A stretch of 64,000 nucleotides of DNA, taken from Allomuricauda sp. Lineage in GTDB: Bacteria; Bacteroidota; Bacteroidia; Flavobacteriales; Flavobacteriaceae. Where the stretch lies: positions 135,945 to 199,944 of the forward strand of contig NZ_PABT01000011.1 in NCBI RefSeq assembly GCF_002699205.1, in the 5' to 3' direction. Below are positions 1 through 8,839 of this stretch, one piece after another (within the stretch, counting starts at the first letter, position 1; every line of letters begins with the position of its first letter). Position numbers and translations under genes: made by a program. The notes under the pieces were generated by a model. It made no database searches and was not told the origin of the DNA. It saw only the letters and a program-made list of their open reading frames with translations.

Positions 1-316
1 ACCAAGCATTTACGGTTTCGTCTTCCACTAGGTTATATTCCCATTGATAGTCTTTTAAATACCCTGGATATCCATTGGCATTCAACCAACGTTCCGCGGC
101 AGATGCAATACGTTGCCCCACCCTGGCGATCATTTCTGCATCCGAGGTCCCGGTAACCACTTTGCTCGACCCCAAAAATTCATCATACTGTGCAAATGAC
201 ATGGGGAACATTTGGCTGTTGCTATAAAAGTTCAATGTGCTTTTTCCTGTAAATGGATTGGTCTTGCAAGCAATGACCAAAACGAGCATCAGAAAAAATA
301 TAAAAATCTTTTTCAT
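1..316 (-). CDS. M48-family metalloprotease lipoprotein, N-terminal part
   Basis: The gene runs off the left edge of the window, so only the first 105 residues are present. They open with a lipoprotein signal (MKKIFIFFLMLVLVIAC) with the lipid cysteine at about residue 17. The next segment, KTNPFTGKSTLNFYS, and later LNANGYPGYLKDYQWEYNL ending in VNAW, match the conserved start of the exported M48 peptidases related to LoiP/YcaL. In that family VNAW is followed by the zinc site HExxH, which lies outside the window. The likely role is periplasmic proteolysis or outer-membrane quality control. It sits 40 bp downstream of the GH31 gene on the same strand and may be co-transcribed. The family call is fairly sure; catalytic integrity cannot be judged. 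Confidence 0.75.
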   Translation of the reverse strand, partial: MKKIFIFFLMLVLVIACKTNPFTGKSTLNFYSNSQMFPMSFAQYDEFLGSSKVVTGTSDAEMIARVGQRIASAAERWLNANGYPGYLKDYQWEYNLVEDETVNAW

Positions 317-356
317 CTAGTAATTTGTGTTTTTATCTTATGAAAATTACAAAATT

Positions 357-2756
357 TTATTTTCCGAAAATATGAAGCTCTGTGAAATCCTTACCAACCT
401 CAATGGAGTTGTTGCCATTGAGCTTGATATCATTTAAACTGACTTCTTCATTATCGAGTTCCACGGTTTCGATCGTAAAAGGCAACCCATGGAAATTCAT
501 TACAAAATTATCATACGGTGTAATGAAGTTTCCGTCCTTGAATTGCTGGATGATCAATTCGTTTTCCTTCCCTGTCAATTTGAAACGTCTCAAGCTGTAG
601 CGTCCTTTTTTATAATCGTACCCTTCCTGTTGGTCTTCATATACTTCGGAATTTTCCGTGCCCTCTTTAAAGTAAACATCAATGGCCAGTTTTTCTATTT
701 CCTTTTCCCCAACATATTGCTGCACAGGATATTTGGGTATCATGGCCCCTTCTTTCACAAACAAGGGCACCCGGTTGATTTCTGCTGACACCCAGCGCTC
801 AATACCTCCCTCTATCAGCTCATCGGTCCAGTAATTGTACCAATTTCCTCTGGGAAAATACATTCTCCTGCCATGTGCGTTGGGTTCTTGTACGGGGCAT
901 ACCAACATTTGCTTTCCGAAAATGAATTCATCGGTACGGAAATGGGTCTGCGGGTCTTCTTGGTCATAAAAAACCAGGGATTGAAGCATTGGGAACCCTT
1001 CCTTGATGTAATTGTAGAACATGGTGTATAGGTAAGGTAGCAGTTGGTACCTCAATTCTATAAACTCCCTGACAATGTCCGTAATTTCATCACCAAAAGA
1101 CCAAGGTTCTTGGTCACCGTGGTCCCCGCTGGAATGGACCCTACAAAATGGATGGAAAACAGCAAGCTGTATCCAACGGGCGAACAGTTCTCCATTGGGC
1201 TGCTCTGCAAAACCGCCAATATCGGACCCCACAAAGGAATATCCGCTCATGCACATACGTTGCATCTGCACGTTGGCAATCCATAAATGTTCCCATGTGG
1301 CAACGTTATCCCCTGTCCAAGTGGCACAATAACGCTGGGTACCGGAGTATGCCGCCCGTGTAAGTACAAAGGGCCTACGCGGGAACATAAACTTTTTGAC
1401 ACCTTCGTAGGTGGCACGTACCATTTGCATACCATATATGTTATGGGCCTTTCTGTGACTGCAAGGATGTCCATCGTAATCATGGCGCACATCCAAATTG
1501 GCCGTCTTGGTCGGGACCTCCATAATGGCAGGCTCGTTCATATCGTTCCAAACCCCGCTTACGCCAAGGTCAGCTATCATTTCTTTGTACAGATCGGCCC
1601 ACCACTTCCTAACTTCAGGGTTGGTGAAATCGGGGAATTTACATTCTCCGGGCCACACTTTTCCTTTAAAATGTGGTCCATCAGCCCTTCTACAAAAAAA
1701 TCCATTGTCCATGGCCTGTTGGTACACCCAATAATCACGGTCTATTTTAATTCCAGGATCTATCATGGTGATTACCTTGAAACCATCTTCCCCCATTTCC
1801 TCGATCATCTTTTTTGGATTGGGGAAATATTCGTTGTTCCATGTAAAGCAACGGAAACCTTCCATATAATCGATGTCCAGATAAATGGCATCGCAGGGTA
1901 TGTTCAACTTTCTAAAAGTTGAGGCAATATCCTTTACTTTTTTCTCTGGATAATAGCTCCATTTGGATTGATGGAATCCCAATGCCCAAAGGGGTGGCAG
2001 TTCCGGAACCCCTGTTAGATTGGTATATGACTCGACAACATCGTACATTTTGGGCCCGTAGAAGAAATAATAGTTCATCTCTCCGCCATCGGCCCAAAAA
2101 CTTGTTACGTTCCTTCTTTCTGCGGCAAAATCAAAATAGGTACTAAAGGAATTGTCGAAAAATATTCCATAAGCAATGCTATCCTTGAGCCCTACGTAAA
2201 ATGGAATGGATTTATAAAGTGGTTCTTGGTCTTTCCCATAGGCATAGGAATCCGTGACCCAATTGTTCACCCGTTTGCCTTTTAGGTTTATGTGAGAGGC
2301 TTTGTCCCCCATACCGTAATAACTTTCTCCGGAATGGCATACCTTGCTCATTTTCACCACATTTCCGCCGTAATCAAAATTTTCCTCCCAATGGAACCCA
2401 AGTTCATCTTCTGCAAGAATCACATTGTTCATATCAACAATCTGTACCTTAAGGTTTGCCTTATTGATATATATCTTGATTTTTGAGGTTGTGATCACAT
2501 ATTCCGGTATCTCTTCCTCTACGGTAAGTTCGTTGTAACCCAGATTGACATCCTCACTTATGGCATAGGAAAAATCGGGTTCGAAAACATATTCGGTTGC
2601 ATACCTAAATCGTACCACACTATCTCTCAAAATAGTAACCTGGAGTATTACGCCGTTTTGGGTAGTAAAGTACAATTTGTCGTTTTCCTGTTTGAAATCG
2701 ACTATATGATTCGGGAACTGATTCCCTGTCTTAGTAATTTCCGTGTTGGTTATCAT
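357..2756 (-). CDS. Glycoside hydrolase family 31 alpha-glucosidase
   Basis: 799-residue GH31 enzyme that releases alpha-linked glucose from the non-reducing ends of malto-oligosaccharides or related glucans. An N-terminal beta-sandwich domain covers about residues 20-230. The barrel starts at PPLWALGFHQSKWSYY (about 254-269). The nucleophile is Asp405 in WNDMNEP (403-409) and the acid/base is Asp483 in TWTGDN. C-terminal beta domains (DUF5110-like) follow. No signal peptide is visible, so it is probably cytosolic. The branching-enzyme gene lies 95 bp upstream on the same strand, which suggests a glycogen or maltodextrin turnover pair. Alpha-xylosidase activity within GH31 cannot be excluded from sequence alone, but the full family architecture is present. 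Confidence 0.93.
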   Translation of the reverse strand: MITNTEITKTGNQFPNHIVDFKQENDKLYFTTQNGVILQVTILRDSVVRFRYATEYVFEPDFSYAISEDVNLGYNELTVEEEIPEYVITTSKIKIYINKANLKVQIVDMNNVILAEDELGFHWEENFDYGGNVVKMSKVCHSGESYYGMGDKASHINLKGKRVNNWVTDSYAYGKDQEPLYKSIPFYVGLKDSIAYGIFFDNSFSTYFDFAAERRNVTSFWADGGEMNYYFFYGPKMYDVVESYTNLTGVPELPPLWALGFHQSKWSYYPEKKVKDIASTFRKLNIPCDAIYLDIDYMEGFRCFTWNNEYFPNPKKMIEEMGEDGFKVITMIDPGIKIDRDYWVYQQAMDNGFFCRRADGPHFKGKVWPGECKFPDFTNPEVRKWWADLYKEMIADLGVSGVWNDMNEPAIMEVPTKTANLDVRHDYDGHPCSHRKAHNIYGMQMVRATYEGVKKFMFPRRPFVLTRAAYSGTQRYCATWTGDNVATWEHLWIANVQMQRMCMSGYSFVGSDIGGFAEQPNGELFARWIQLAVFHPFCRVHSSGDHGDQEPWSFGDEITDIVREFIELRYQLLPYLYTMFYNYIKEGFPMLQSLVFYDQEDPQTHFRTDEFIFGKQMLVCPVQEPNAHGRRMYFPRGNWYNYWTDELIEGGIERWVSAEINRVPLFVKEGAMIPKYPVQQYVGEKEIEKLAIDVYFKEGTENSEVYEDQQEGYDYKKGRYSLRRFKLTGKENELIIQQFKDGNFITPYDNFVMNFHGLPFTIETVELDNEEVSLNDIKLNGNNSIEVGKDFTELHIFGK

Positions 2757-2851
2757 CTATAATTGATTGAGGCTCACAAAAGAAACACAAAAGCCTGAAT
2801 AATGAAAAATATGTTTTGAAAAGCAATTAACTACAACGTTTTAGCTGTTTT

Positions 2852-4747
2852 TTATTTGTACACTACAACACCCAAAGGTGGCAAGTTCATCAATACTGAT
2901 TGCTCTTGCCCATGCCATGGGGTTTTGGTAGGTTTTATTGTTTTTTTACCAATTCCGCTTCCAGAGTATTTTTTATCATCACTGTTGAATATCAATTTTA
3001 AGGTAGATGTTTTTGGAACTCCCAACCTATAGTTCTCACGGGGAACCGGGGTAAAGTTACAGACAATGATCAAATCATCCTTGGGATCGTTGCCTTTTCT
3101 AATGTATGATATGACCGTGTTTTCCCGATCATTGTATTCAATCCACTGAAAACCATCCGGACTGAACTGCTTTTCGTACAATGCCGGATTGTTTCTGTAC
3201 ATTTTGTTCAGGTCTTTTACCACTTCTTGGATCCCGGAGTGGAAACCGTATTGCGTTAAATGCCATTCGAGACTCTCTTGAAAGTTCCATTCTGATGATT
3301 GCCCGAACTCCGCTCCCATAAACAACAAGTTACCGCCAGGGTGGGTAAACATATATCCAAAAAGCAGTCTAAGGTTGGCAAATCGCTGCCATTCATCGCC
3401 TGGCATTCGATATAAAAGGGATTGTTTGCCATATACTACCTCATCATGTGAAAAAGGCAACATAAAGTTCTCCGTGAACGCGTAGGTAAGACTAAAACTT
3501 ATCGCGTTCAAATCATAGGATCGGTGGATCGGATCCTTTTTAAAAAATTCCAGCGTATCGTGCATCCACCCCATCATCCATTTCATACCAAAGCCCACAC
3601 CTCCATAATGTACAGGTTTTGTGACCCCAGGAAAGGCAGTGGATTCCTCGGCAATGGTCTGTACACCTTTAAAACTGGCATATACCTCTTGGTTCATCTC
3701 CCGTAAGAAGGACAACGCTTCCAAGTTTTCGTTATTTCCATATATATTGGGCTCCCATTCACCATCCTCCCTGGAATAATCCAAATAGAGCATGGAAGCC
3801 ACTGCGTCTACCCGTAATCCATCCACATGGTATTGATCGAGCCAAAATATGGCATTGCTGATCAAAAAGGCCCTGACCTCGTTTCTGCCATAATTGAAAA
3901 TGAGACTTTTCCAATCGGGATGGTACCCTCTCCTTCTGTCAGGGTGTTCATACAGGTGAGATCCATCAAAAAATCCAAGACCGTGCGCATCTTCGGGGAA
4001 ATGTGATGGGACCCAATCCAAAATCACACCAATACCCCTCTTGTGCATGGCATCTACAAGCACTTTAAAATCCTCTGGTTTGCCAAAACGGGAGGTAGGG
4101 GCAAAATATCCCGTTATTTGATAGCCCCAAGAAGGATCGTAGGGGTATTCCATTACAGGCATAAACTCCACATGGGTAAAGCCCATTTCCTCCACATAAT
4201 CAGCAAGTTGGTCCGCCATCTCCAAATAGCTGAGGGATTCCCAACCATTTTTTTTCTTCCAGGAGCCCAAGTGCACTTCATAGACCGAGTAAGGTCTATC
4301 CAACCCATTCTTCTCTTCACGGGTTTCCATCCATTTTTTGTCCTTCCATTCATAAGTATCGTCCCAAACCAAGGAAGCCGTTTGTGGAGGTTGCTCACAA
4401 TAGCGCGCAAAAGGATCGGCTTTTTCGGTCCATATATCATTATTGTTGGAATGTATCTTGTATTTGTACTTGGTCCCCTTATCCACTCCGGGGATAAATC
4501 CCTCCCAAATTCCACTCTGGTCCCAACGAACGTATAATTGATGCTCTCCTGCGGTCCAATAGTTAAAATCACCTATAACACTAACAGATTTGGCAGACGG
4601 CGCCCAAACGGCAAAATATGTTCCCTTGACCCCATCCACCTCCGTTAGGTGCGAACCCAACTTATCATAGAGCCGAAAGTGTTTTCCTCCCTTAAAAAGA
4701 TTAATATCGAATTCTGTAAAAAAACTATGCGGAACTACCTTGGACAT
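2852..4747 (-). CDS. glgB: 1,4-alpha-glucan branching enzyme
   Basis: GH13 branching enzyme that introduces alpha-1,6 branches into glycogen-like alpha-1,4-glucan. I place the start at the ATG giving MSKVVPHSFF (631 residues). The frame is open for 31 further codons upstream, but that stretch is hydrophobic and unlike the family. A CBM48 module occupies about residues 30-105. The catalytic residues are Asp314 in GLRVDAVASM, Glu367 in TIAEES and Asp435 in FSHDE. The length fits the shorter branching enzymes with one N-terminal module. The GH31 alpha-glucosidase follows on the same strand. No glycogen synthase or debranching gene is in the window. Confidence 0.95.
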   Translation of the reverse strand: MSKVVPHSFFTEFDINLFKGGKHFRLYDKLGSHLTEVDGVKGTYFAVWAPSAKSVSVIGDFNYWTAGEHQLYVRWDQSGIWEGFIPGVDKGTKYKYKIHSNNNDIWTEKADPFARYCEQPPQTASLVWDDTYEWKDKKWMETREEKNGLDRPYSVYEVHLGSWKKKNGWESLSYLEMADQLADYVEEMGFTHVEFMPVMEYPYDPSWGYQITGYFAPTSRFGKPEDFKVLVDAMHKRGIGVILDWVPSHFPEDAHGLGFFDGSHLYEHPDRRRGYHPDWKSLIFNYGRNEVRAFLISNAIFWLDQYHVDGLRVDAVASMLYLDYSREDGEWEPNIYGNNENLEALSFLREMNQEVYASFKGVQTIAEESTAFPGVTKPVHYGGVGFGMKWMMGWMHDTLEFFKKDPIHRSYDLNAISFSLTYAFTENFMLPFSHDEVVYGKQSLLYRMPGDEWQRFANLRLLFGYMFTHPGGNLLFMGAEFGQSSEWNFQESLEWHLTQYGFHSGIQEVVKDLNKMYRNNPALYEKQFSPDGFQWIEYNDRENTVISYIRKGNDPKDDLIIVCNFTPVPRENYRLGVPKTSTLKLIFNSDDKKYSGSGIGKKTIKPTKTPWHGQEQSVLMNLPPLGVVVYK

Positions 4748-4829
4748 ATTTGAGGGTTTAGTACTTATACAATAATACGGATCTTTAACCAAGAATACGA
4801 TAATGACAACTGGTTTGACAATGGAAACA

Positions 4830-4847
4830 CCATTTTCCAAAAAATGG
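4830..4847. promoter_or_regulatory. Inverted repeat in the glgB/lipoprotein divergent spacer
   Basis: CCATTTT, a 4-nt spacer, then AAAATGG: a perfect 7-bp inverted repeat in the 161-bp gap between glgB (minus) and the collagen-like lipoprotein gene (plus). It could be an operator or a small hairpin in the glgB leader. No regulator is encoded nearby and no function is shown. Confidence 0.25.
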
Positions 4848-4908
4848 AACGCTTTTTGATTTCATAGCTGAAACAGATAAATTGATCACAAATCCAAAAT
4901 CCAAAATC

Positions 4909-5478
4909 ATGAATAAATTTAATACAATTTTAGGTGCAGTTATTATTTTGGTTTTCGCCGCATGCGAAGGCCCCCAAGGCCCTCCAGGTTATGATGGAGT
5001 CGATGGGCTGGATGGTCAGGACGGCATCCAAGGACAAGTTGTTGAAGTCGAAGGCGTAAACTTTGGGTATGATGCCGGCGCCAACCTTTTTAGCACCTTG
5101 ATCACATTTTCCGATATTACCGATTTCGAAGTTTTTGAATCAGATGCCATATTGGTGTACAGGCATGATGGCCTAATCGACCTAACCGATGGCTCTACCG
5201 CTGATGCATGGACCCAAATACCACAAAATTATTTCTTGGACGAAGGCACCATCCAATACGTTTTTGCACACACCTTTGTGGATTTGGAGATTTTTATCGA
5301 TGGTGATTTCAATTTATCCAATTTGAGCACTGATTTTACGGACAATCAGCTTTTCAGAATTGTATTTGTTCCAAGTGAATATGCTAAAAGTCCTGATTTT
5401 GATGCTTCAAATATTGAACATGTAATGTCAACCTTGAATATCGGTGAAGAACAAATCACAAAATTGGACATCAATTAG
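4909..5478 (+). CDS. Lipoprotein with short collagen-like segment
   Basis: 189-residue exported protein. I start at the ATG giving MNKFNTILGAVIILVF, because the nine upstream residues of the open frame precede a complete lipoprotein signal. The lipobox is FAAC with lipid Cys at about 19. Directly behind it is a short Gly-X-Y collagen-like run, GPQGPPGYDGVDGLDGQDG, which probably acts as an extended linker. The remaining 150 residues are acidic, predicted beta-rich and of no family I recognise. A strong terminator follows the stop codon, so this is a monocistronic unit. It is probably anchored in the outer membrane. Confidence 0.7.
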   Translation: MNKFNTILGAVIILVFAACEGPQGPPGYDGVDGLDGQDGIQGQVVEVEGVNFGYDAGANLFSTLITFSDITDFEVFESDAILVYRHDGLIDLTDGSTADAWTQIPQNYFLDEGTIQYVFAHTFVDLEIFIDGDFNLSNLSTDFTDNQLFRIVFVPSEYAKSPDFDASNIEHVMSTLNIGEEQITKLDIN

Positions 5479-5500
5479 TAATCCCACACAATACATCCCT

Positions 5501-5533
5501 AAAGTCCCATTGCCCTTCAATGGGACTTTTTTT
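5501..5533 (+). terminator. Rho-independent terminator after the collagen-like lipoprotein
   Basis: Perfect 12-bp stem (AAAGTCCCATTG / CAATGGGACTTT) with a 5-nt loop, followed by a T-run on the plus strand. It separates the lipoprotein gene from the msrB pair. Confidence 0.9.
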
Positions 5534-5594
5534 GTATATTCTTTGAAAGGACAATAATTAAATTTCGTCCAATTGGATAAAAAAAACCAGAACA

Positions 5595-6086
5595 ATGGGA
5601 AAAAAATTGCTCTTACTTGCCCTTGTCGTATTTGCAGGATGCAAGGGGACCTCACAAGAAGAAAATAAAGAAAATACCGGTGAAACCGTCTTTAAAATAA
5701 ACAAAACGGATGCGGAATGGCGGGCCGAGCTTACGGACATGGAGTACTATGTTCTCAGAAAAGCCGGTACCGAAAGAGCATTTTCAAGCGAGCTGTTGGA
5801 CAATAAACAAAAAGGCACCTATGTCTGTGCTGGCTGTGGTACACCATTGTTCAAAAGTGAACACAAATTCAAGTCCGGTACCGGATGGCCAAGTTTTGAT
5901 AGAGAAATTAAAGGTAACGTGGCATTTGATACCGATTATGAAATTGGTGTGCCCCGAACCGAAGAACACTGTGCTGTTTGTGGTGGACATTTGGGGCATG
6001 TTTTCAATGATGGACCAAGGAACACCACAGGCAAAAGACATTGCATCAACGGGGCCGCACTTGATTTTATTCCAGACAACAACTAA
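5595..6086 (+). CDS. msrB: Exported peptide-methionine (R)-S-oxide reductase, lipoprotein form
   Basis: 163-residue MsrB preceded by a lipoprotein signal (VVFAGC, lipid Cys16), so it acts in the periplasm or on the outer membrane. It reduces methionine-R-sulfoxide in oxidised proteins. The zinc cysteines are present in pairs 78/81 (CAGC) and 126/129 (CAVC). The catalytic cysteine is Cys150 in KRHCIN. Classical 2-Cys MsrB proteins carry the resolving cysteine in the motif SGCGWPSF. Here that position is Thr96 (SGTGWPSF), and no other free cysteine is seen, which suggests a 1-Cys mechanism. A second msrB starts 17 bp downstream. Confidence 0.93.
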   Translation: MGKKLLLLALVVFAGCKGTSQEENKENTGETVFKINKTDAEWRAELTDMEYYVLRKAGTERAFSSELLDNKQKGTYVCAGCGTPLFKSEHKFKSGTGWPSFDREIKGNVAFDTDYEIGVPRTEEHCAVCGGHLGHVFNDGPRNTTGKRHCINGAALDFIPDNN

Positions 6087-6103
6087 ATCGTTTTAAAATC
6101 GAT

Positions 6104-6508
6104 ATGGACAAAAAATACGTCGTAAACAAAACCGAAGAAGAATGGAAACAACAACTTTCCCCTGAAGAATACTACGTATTAAGGCAAAAGGGCACCGAAA
6201 GACCGTACACAGGGAAGTTTGATATGCATTTTGAAAATGGAGACTACCATTGTAAAGCCTGTAATGCCAAGCTTTTTGAGAGTGAGCATAAATTTGACAG
6301 CGGTTGCGGTTGGCCTTCTTTTGACCAAGCAGTGGAGGGTGCCATTGAATATATCAGGGATACCTCCCACGGTATGATCAGGATTGAGACCCTATGTGCC
6401 AACTGTGGAAGTCATTTGGGACATGTTTTCAACGATGGCCCTCGAGAAACCACCGGGCAACGCTATTGCATCAATTCGGTAAGCATAGATTTTGATCCCG
6501 AAGGATAA
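6104..6508 (+). CDS. msrB: Cytosolic peptide-methionine (R)-S-oxide reductase
   Basis: 134-residue MsrB without a signal peptide. The zinc ligands are Cys50/53 and Cys98/101, and the catalytic residue is Cys122 in QRYCIN. The canonical resolving cysteine is kept (Cys68, SGCGWPSF), so this copy should use the usual thioredoxin-recycled disulfide. It aligns with the preceding exported copy from the NKTxxEW motif to the C-terminus, which points to an old tandem duplication with separation of cell compartment. The next gene begins at the base after its stop codon, which indicates co-transcription. Confidence 0.95.
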   Translation: MDKKYVVNKTEEEWKQQLSPEEYYVLRQKGTERPYTGKFDMHFENGDYHCKACNAKLFESEHKFDSGCGWPSFDQAVEGAIEYIRDTSHGMIRIETLCANCGSHLGHVFNDGPRETTGQRYCINSVSIDFDPEG

Positions 6509-7045
6509 ATGGACTTCCAAAAAAATTATCTGGCCAGTGTAAAATTCGAGTTTCAGCGCTACAAAACGATGGGTGATAAAACCTTCGCCCAAATTACAGA
6601 TGTGGATATTCATTGGAAATATACCGATTCCGATAATTCCATTGCACTTATAGTGAAGCACATGGTGGGAAACTTGTTGAGCCGTTGGACCAACTTTTTA
6701 ACCGAGGATGGTGAAAAATCCTGGCGTGAACGTGATATGGAATTTGAAGAGCCTTTTTTGACCAAAACGGAAATGATTTCCGCTTGGGAAAAAGGTTGGA
6801 ATTGCCTGTTTGGCGCCCTGTCGAACATTGATTCATCCAATTTTAAGAACAAAATCAAAATAAGGGGTGAAGATCACACTATTATCGAGGCCATCAACCG
6901 CCAATTGGCACATTACGCCAACCATGTGGGCCAAATTGTCTTCGTGGGCAAAATGATAAAAGGCAAAGATTGGGATTCTTTGTCCATTCCAAAAGGAGCA
7001 TCCAAAGCCTTCAATAAAAAGACGTTCGGCACAGGTAGACCATGA
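6509..7045 (+). CDS. DUF1572 / DinB-superfamily protein
   Basis: 178-residue protein that resembles the DUF1572 branch of the DinB/YfiT four-helix metal-binding superfamily. The expected histidines appear in IVKHMVGN (about residue 50) and in QLAHYANHVGQI (about residues 130-141). Members are often metal-dependent thiol transferases or of unknown activity. Because this genome encodes BshC, a bacillithiol-linked role is conceivable, but that is inference. It starts at the base following the msrB stop. Confidence 0.75.
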   Translation: MDFQKNYLASVKFEFQRYKTMGDKTFAQITDVDIHWKYTDSDNSIALIVKHMVGNLLSRWTNFLTEDGEKSWRERDMEFEEPFLTKTEMISAWEKGWNCLFGALSNIDSSNFKNKIKIRGEDHTIIEAINRQLAHYANHVGQIVFVGKMIKGKDWDSLSIPKGASKAFNKKTFGTGRP

Positions 7046-7080
7046 TTTCACATACTGACCCATATTTGAGTTTTTTCCAC

Positions 7081-7131
7081 TTGGGAATTGGGGATTGATT
7101 TCCGTACTTTTGCACCTGCCGAGACGGCAGA
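7081..7131 (+). promoter_or_regulatory. lpdA promoter and 5' leader hairpin
   Basis: TACTTTTG at 7105-7112 fits the Bacteroidota -7 element TAnnTTTG, with a TTG 21 bp upstream (7081-7083). Downstream, at 7116-7130, CTGCCG-AGA-CGGCAG forms a 6-bp hairpin in the predicted leader, about 32 nt before the lpdA ATG. Confidence 0.5.
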
Positions 7132-7162
7132 TTTTTAATCTAACAACTAAAATCAAAATCTA

Positions 7163-8554
7163 ATGAGCAAGTTCGATATAATTGTTTTGGGAAGTGGGCC
7201 AGGTGGATATGTTACTGCGATCAGGGCGTCACAATTGGGTTTCAAAACAGCCATTATAGAAAAAGAAAGTTTGGGGGGTGTGTGTCTTAACTGGGGATGT
7301 ATTCCCACAAAGGCCCTTCTAAAATCCGCTCAGGTTTTCCAATATTTAAAGCACGCCGAAGATTACGGTTTAAGTGCCAAGGATGTGGACCACGATTTTG
7401 ATGCAGTTGTAAAAAGAAGCCGTGGTGTTGCCGAAGGTATGAGCAAGGGTGTCCAATTCTTGATGAAGAAGAACAAGATAGAGGTCATCAAGGGATATGG
7501 GAAGGTGAAACCGGGCAAAAAAATTGAGGTAAAGGCAGAAAGTGGAGAAACCACCGAGTATTCGGCAAACCATATCGTTATTGCCACTGGAGCGCGTAGC
7601 CGTGAGTTGCCAAGCCTTCCACAGGATGGAAAAAAGGTGATCGGTTACCGTGAGGCCATGTCCCTAAAGGAACAACCCAAGAAAATGATCGTGGTAGGTA
7701 GTGGTGCCATCGGAATGGAGTTTGCCTACTTTTATCATTCCATGGGAACAGAAGTTACCGTAGTGGAATATATGCCAAATATTGTTCCTGTAGAGGATGA
7801 GGATATTTCCAAGCAATTGGAGCGTAGCTTCAAGAAGTCGGGAGTAAAAATCATGACTTCCGCAGAGGTTACCAAAGTGGACACTTCCGGTGATGGCGTA
7901 AAAGCAACCGTTAAGACCAAAAAAGGTGAAGAGATACTTGAAGCTGATATTGTCCTGTCCGCTGTTGGAATCAAAACAAATATTGAAAATATAGGGTTGG
8001 AAGATGTTGGAATCGCAACCGACAGGGATAAAATCTTGGTGAACGATTACTACCAGACCAATATTCCTGGCTATTACGCCATTGGTGATGTGACCCCTGG
8101 ACAGGCCTTGGCCCACGTTGCCTCTGCCGAAGGAATTCTTTGCGTGGAAAAAATTGCTGGAATGCACGTGGAACCCTTGGATTATGGGAACATTCCAGGG
8201 TGTACCTACTGCATCCCAGAAATAGCATCGGTTGGCTTGACCGAGAAACAGGCCAAAGAAAAGGGATACGACCTGAAAATTGGCAAGTTTCCTTTCTCTG
8301 CAAGTGGTAAAGCCAAAGCTGCCGGCACCCCAGATGGTTTTGTGAAGGTCATTTTTGATGCCAAATACGGTGAATGGCTAGGTTGCCACATGATTGGTGT
8401 CGGGGTTACCGATATGATCGCAGAAGCAGTTGTTGCCAGAAAATTGGAGACCACGGGCCACGAAGTTTTAAAAGCAGTTCACCCACACCCGACCATGAGT
8501 GAAGCGGTAATGGAAGCCGTTGCCGATGCTTATGGCGAAGTAATCCACCTATAA
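7163..8554 (+). CDS. lpdA: Dihydrolipoyl dehydrogenase
   Basis: 463-residue flavoprotein disulfide reductase (E3) that reoxidises dihydrolipoamide of the 2-oxoacid dehydrogenase complexes with NAD+. The FAD site is GSGPGGYVTAI at the N-terminus. The redox disulfide is Cys41/Cys46 in CLNWGCIPTK. The NAD site is VVGSGAIGMEF near residue 177, and the C-terminal catalytic pair is His442/Glu447 in HPHPTMSE. The length is typical. It is transcribed from its own predicted promoter. A DUF3817 gene follows after 3 bp. Confidence 0.97.
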   Translation: MSKFDIIVLGSGPGGYVTAIRASQLGFKTAIIEKESLGGVCLNWGCIPTKALLKSAQVFQYLKHAEDYGLSAKDVDHDFDAVVKRSRGVAEGMSKGVQFLMKKNKIEVIKGYGKVKPGKKIEVKAESGETTEYSANHIVIATGARSRELPSLPQDGKKVIGYREAMSLKEQPKKMIVVGSGAIGMEFAYFYHSMGTEVTVVEYMPNIVPVEDEDISKQLERSFKKSGVKIMTSAEVTKVDTSGDGVKATVKTKKGEEILEADIVLSAVGIKTNIENIGLEDVGIATDRDKILVNDYYQTNIPGYYAIGDVTPGQALAHVASAEGILCVEKIAGMHVEPLDYGNIPGCTYCIPEIASVGLTEKQAKEKGYDLKIGKFPFSASGKAKAAGTPDGFVKVIFDAKYGEWLGCHMIGVGVTDMIAEAVVARKLETTGHEVLKAVHPHPTMSEAVMEAVADAYGEVIHL

Positions 8555-8557
8555 GGT

Positions 8558-8839
8558 ATGCTGAAACTTTTTAGGGCCACTGCTATTTTAGAAGGTATTT
8601 CCTATCTACTCCTTTTCGGAATGACCATGCCGTTGAAGCATTGGGCTGATATTCCTGAACCGAACCAAGTTGTTGGTATGGCTCATGGAGTATTGTTTAT
8701 TCTTTATGTAGTGGTGGCCATAGCTTTTTGTTGGGAAAGAAAATGGAAGCTCAAAAGATTTTTAATTCTCTTTATAGCATCGCTCCTACCCTTTGGAACT
8801 TTCTACGCCGATAAAAGATACCTGAAGAATTTAGCCTAA
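8558..8839 (+). CDS. DUF3817 small membrane protein
   Basis: 93 residues with three predicted membrane segments. The N-terminus LFRATAILEGISYLLLF and the later MAHGVLFILYV are typical of DUF3817. The function is unknown. It begins 3 bp after lpdA and so is probably co-transcribed. Its last codons overlap the end of convergent aroQ by 9 bp. Confidence 0.8.
   Translation: MLKLFRATAILEGISYLLLFGMTMPLKHWADIPEPNQVVGMAHGVLFILYVVVAIAFCWERKWKLKRFLILFIASLLPFGTFYADKRYLKNLA

Noticed and set aside
1287..1922. 211-residue plus-strand open frame inside the GH31 gene
   Set aside because: It is fully antisense to a conserved catalytic region, has no recognisable domain, and its residues mirror GH31 codons.
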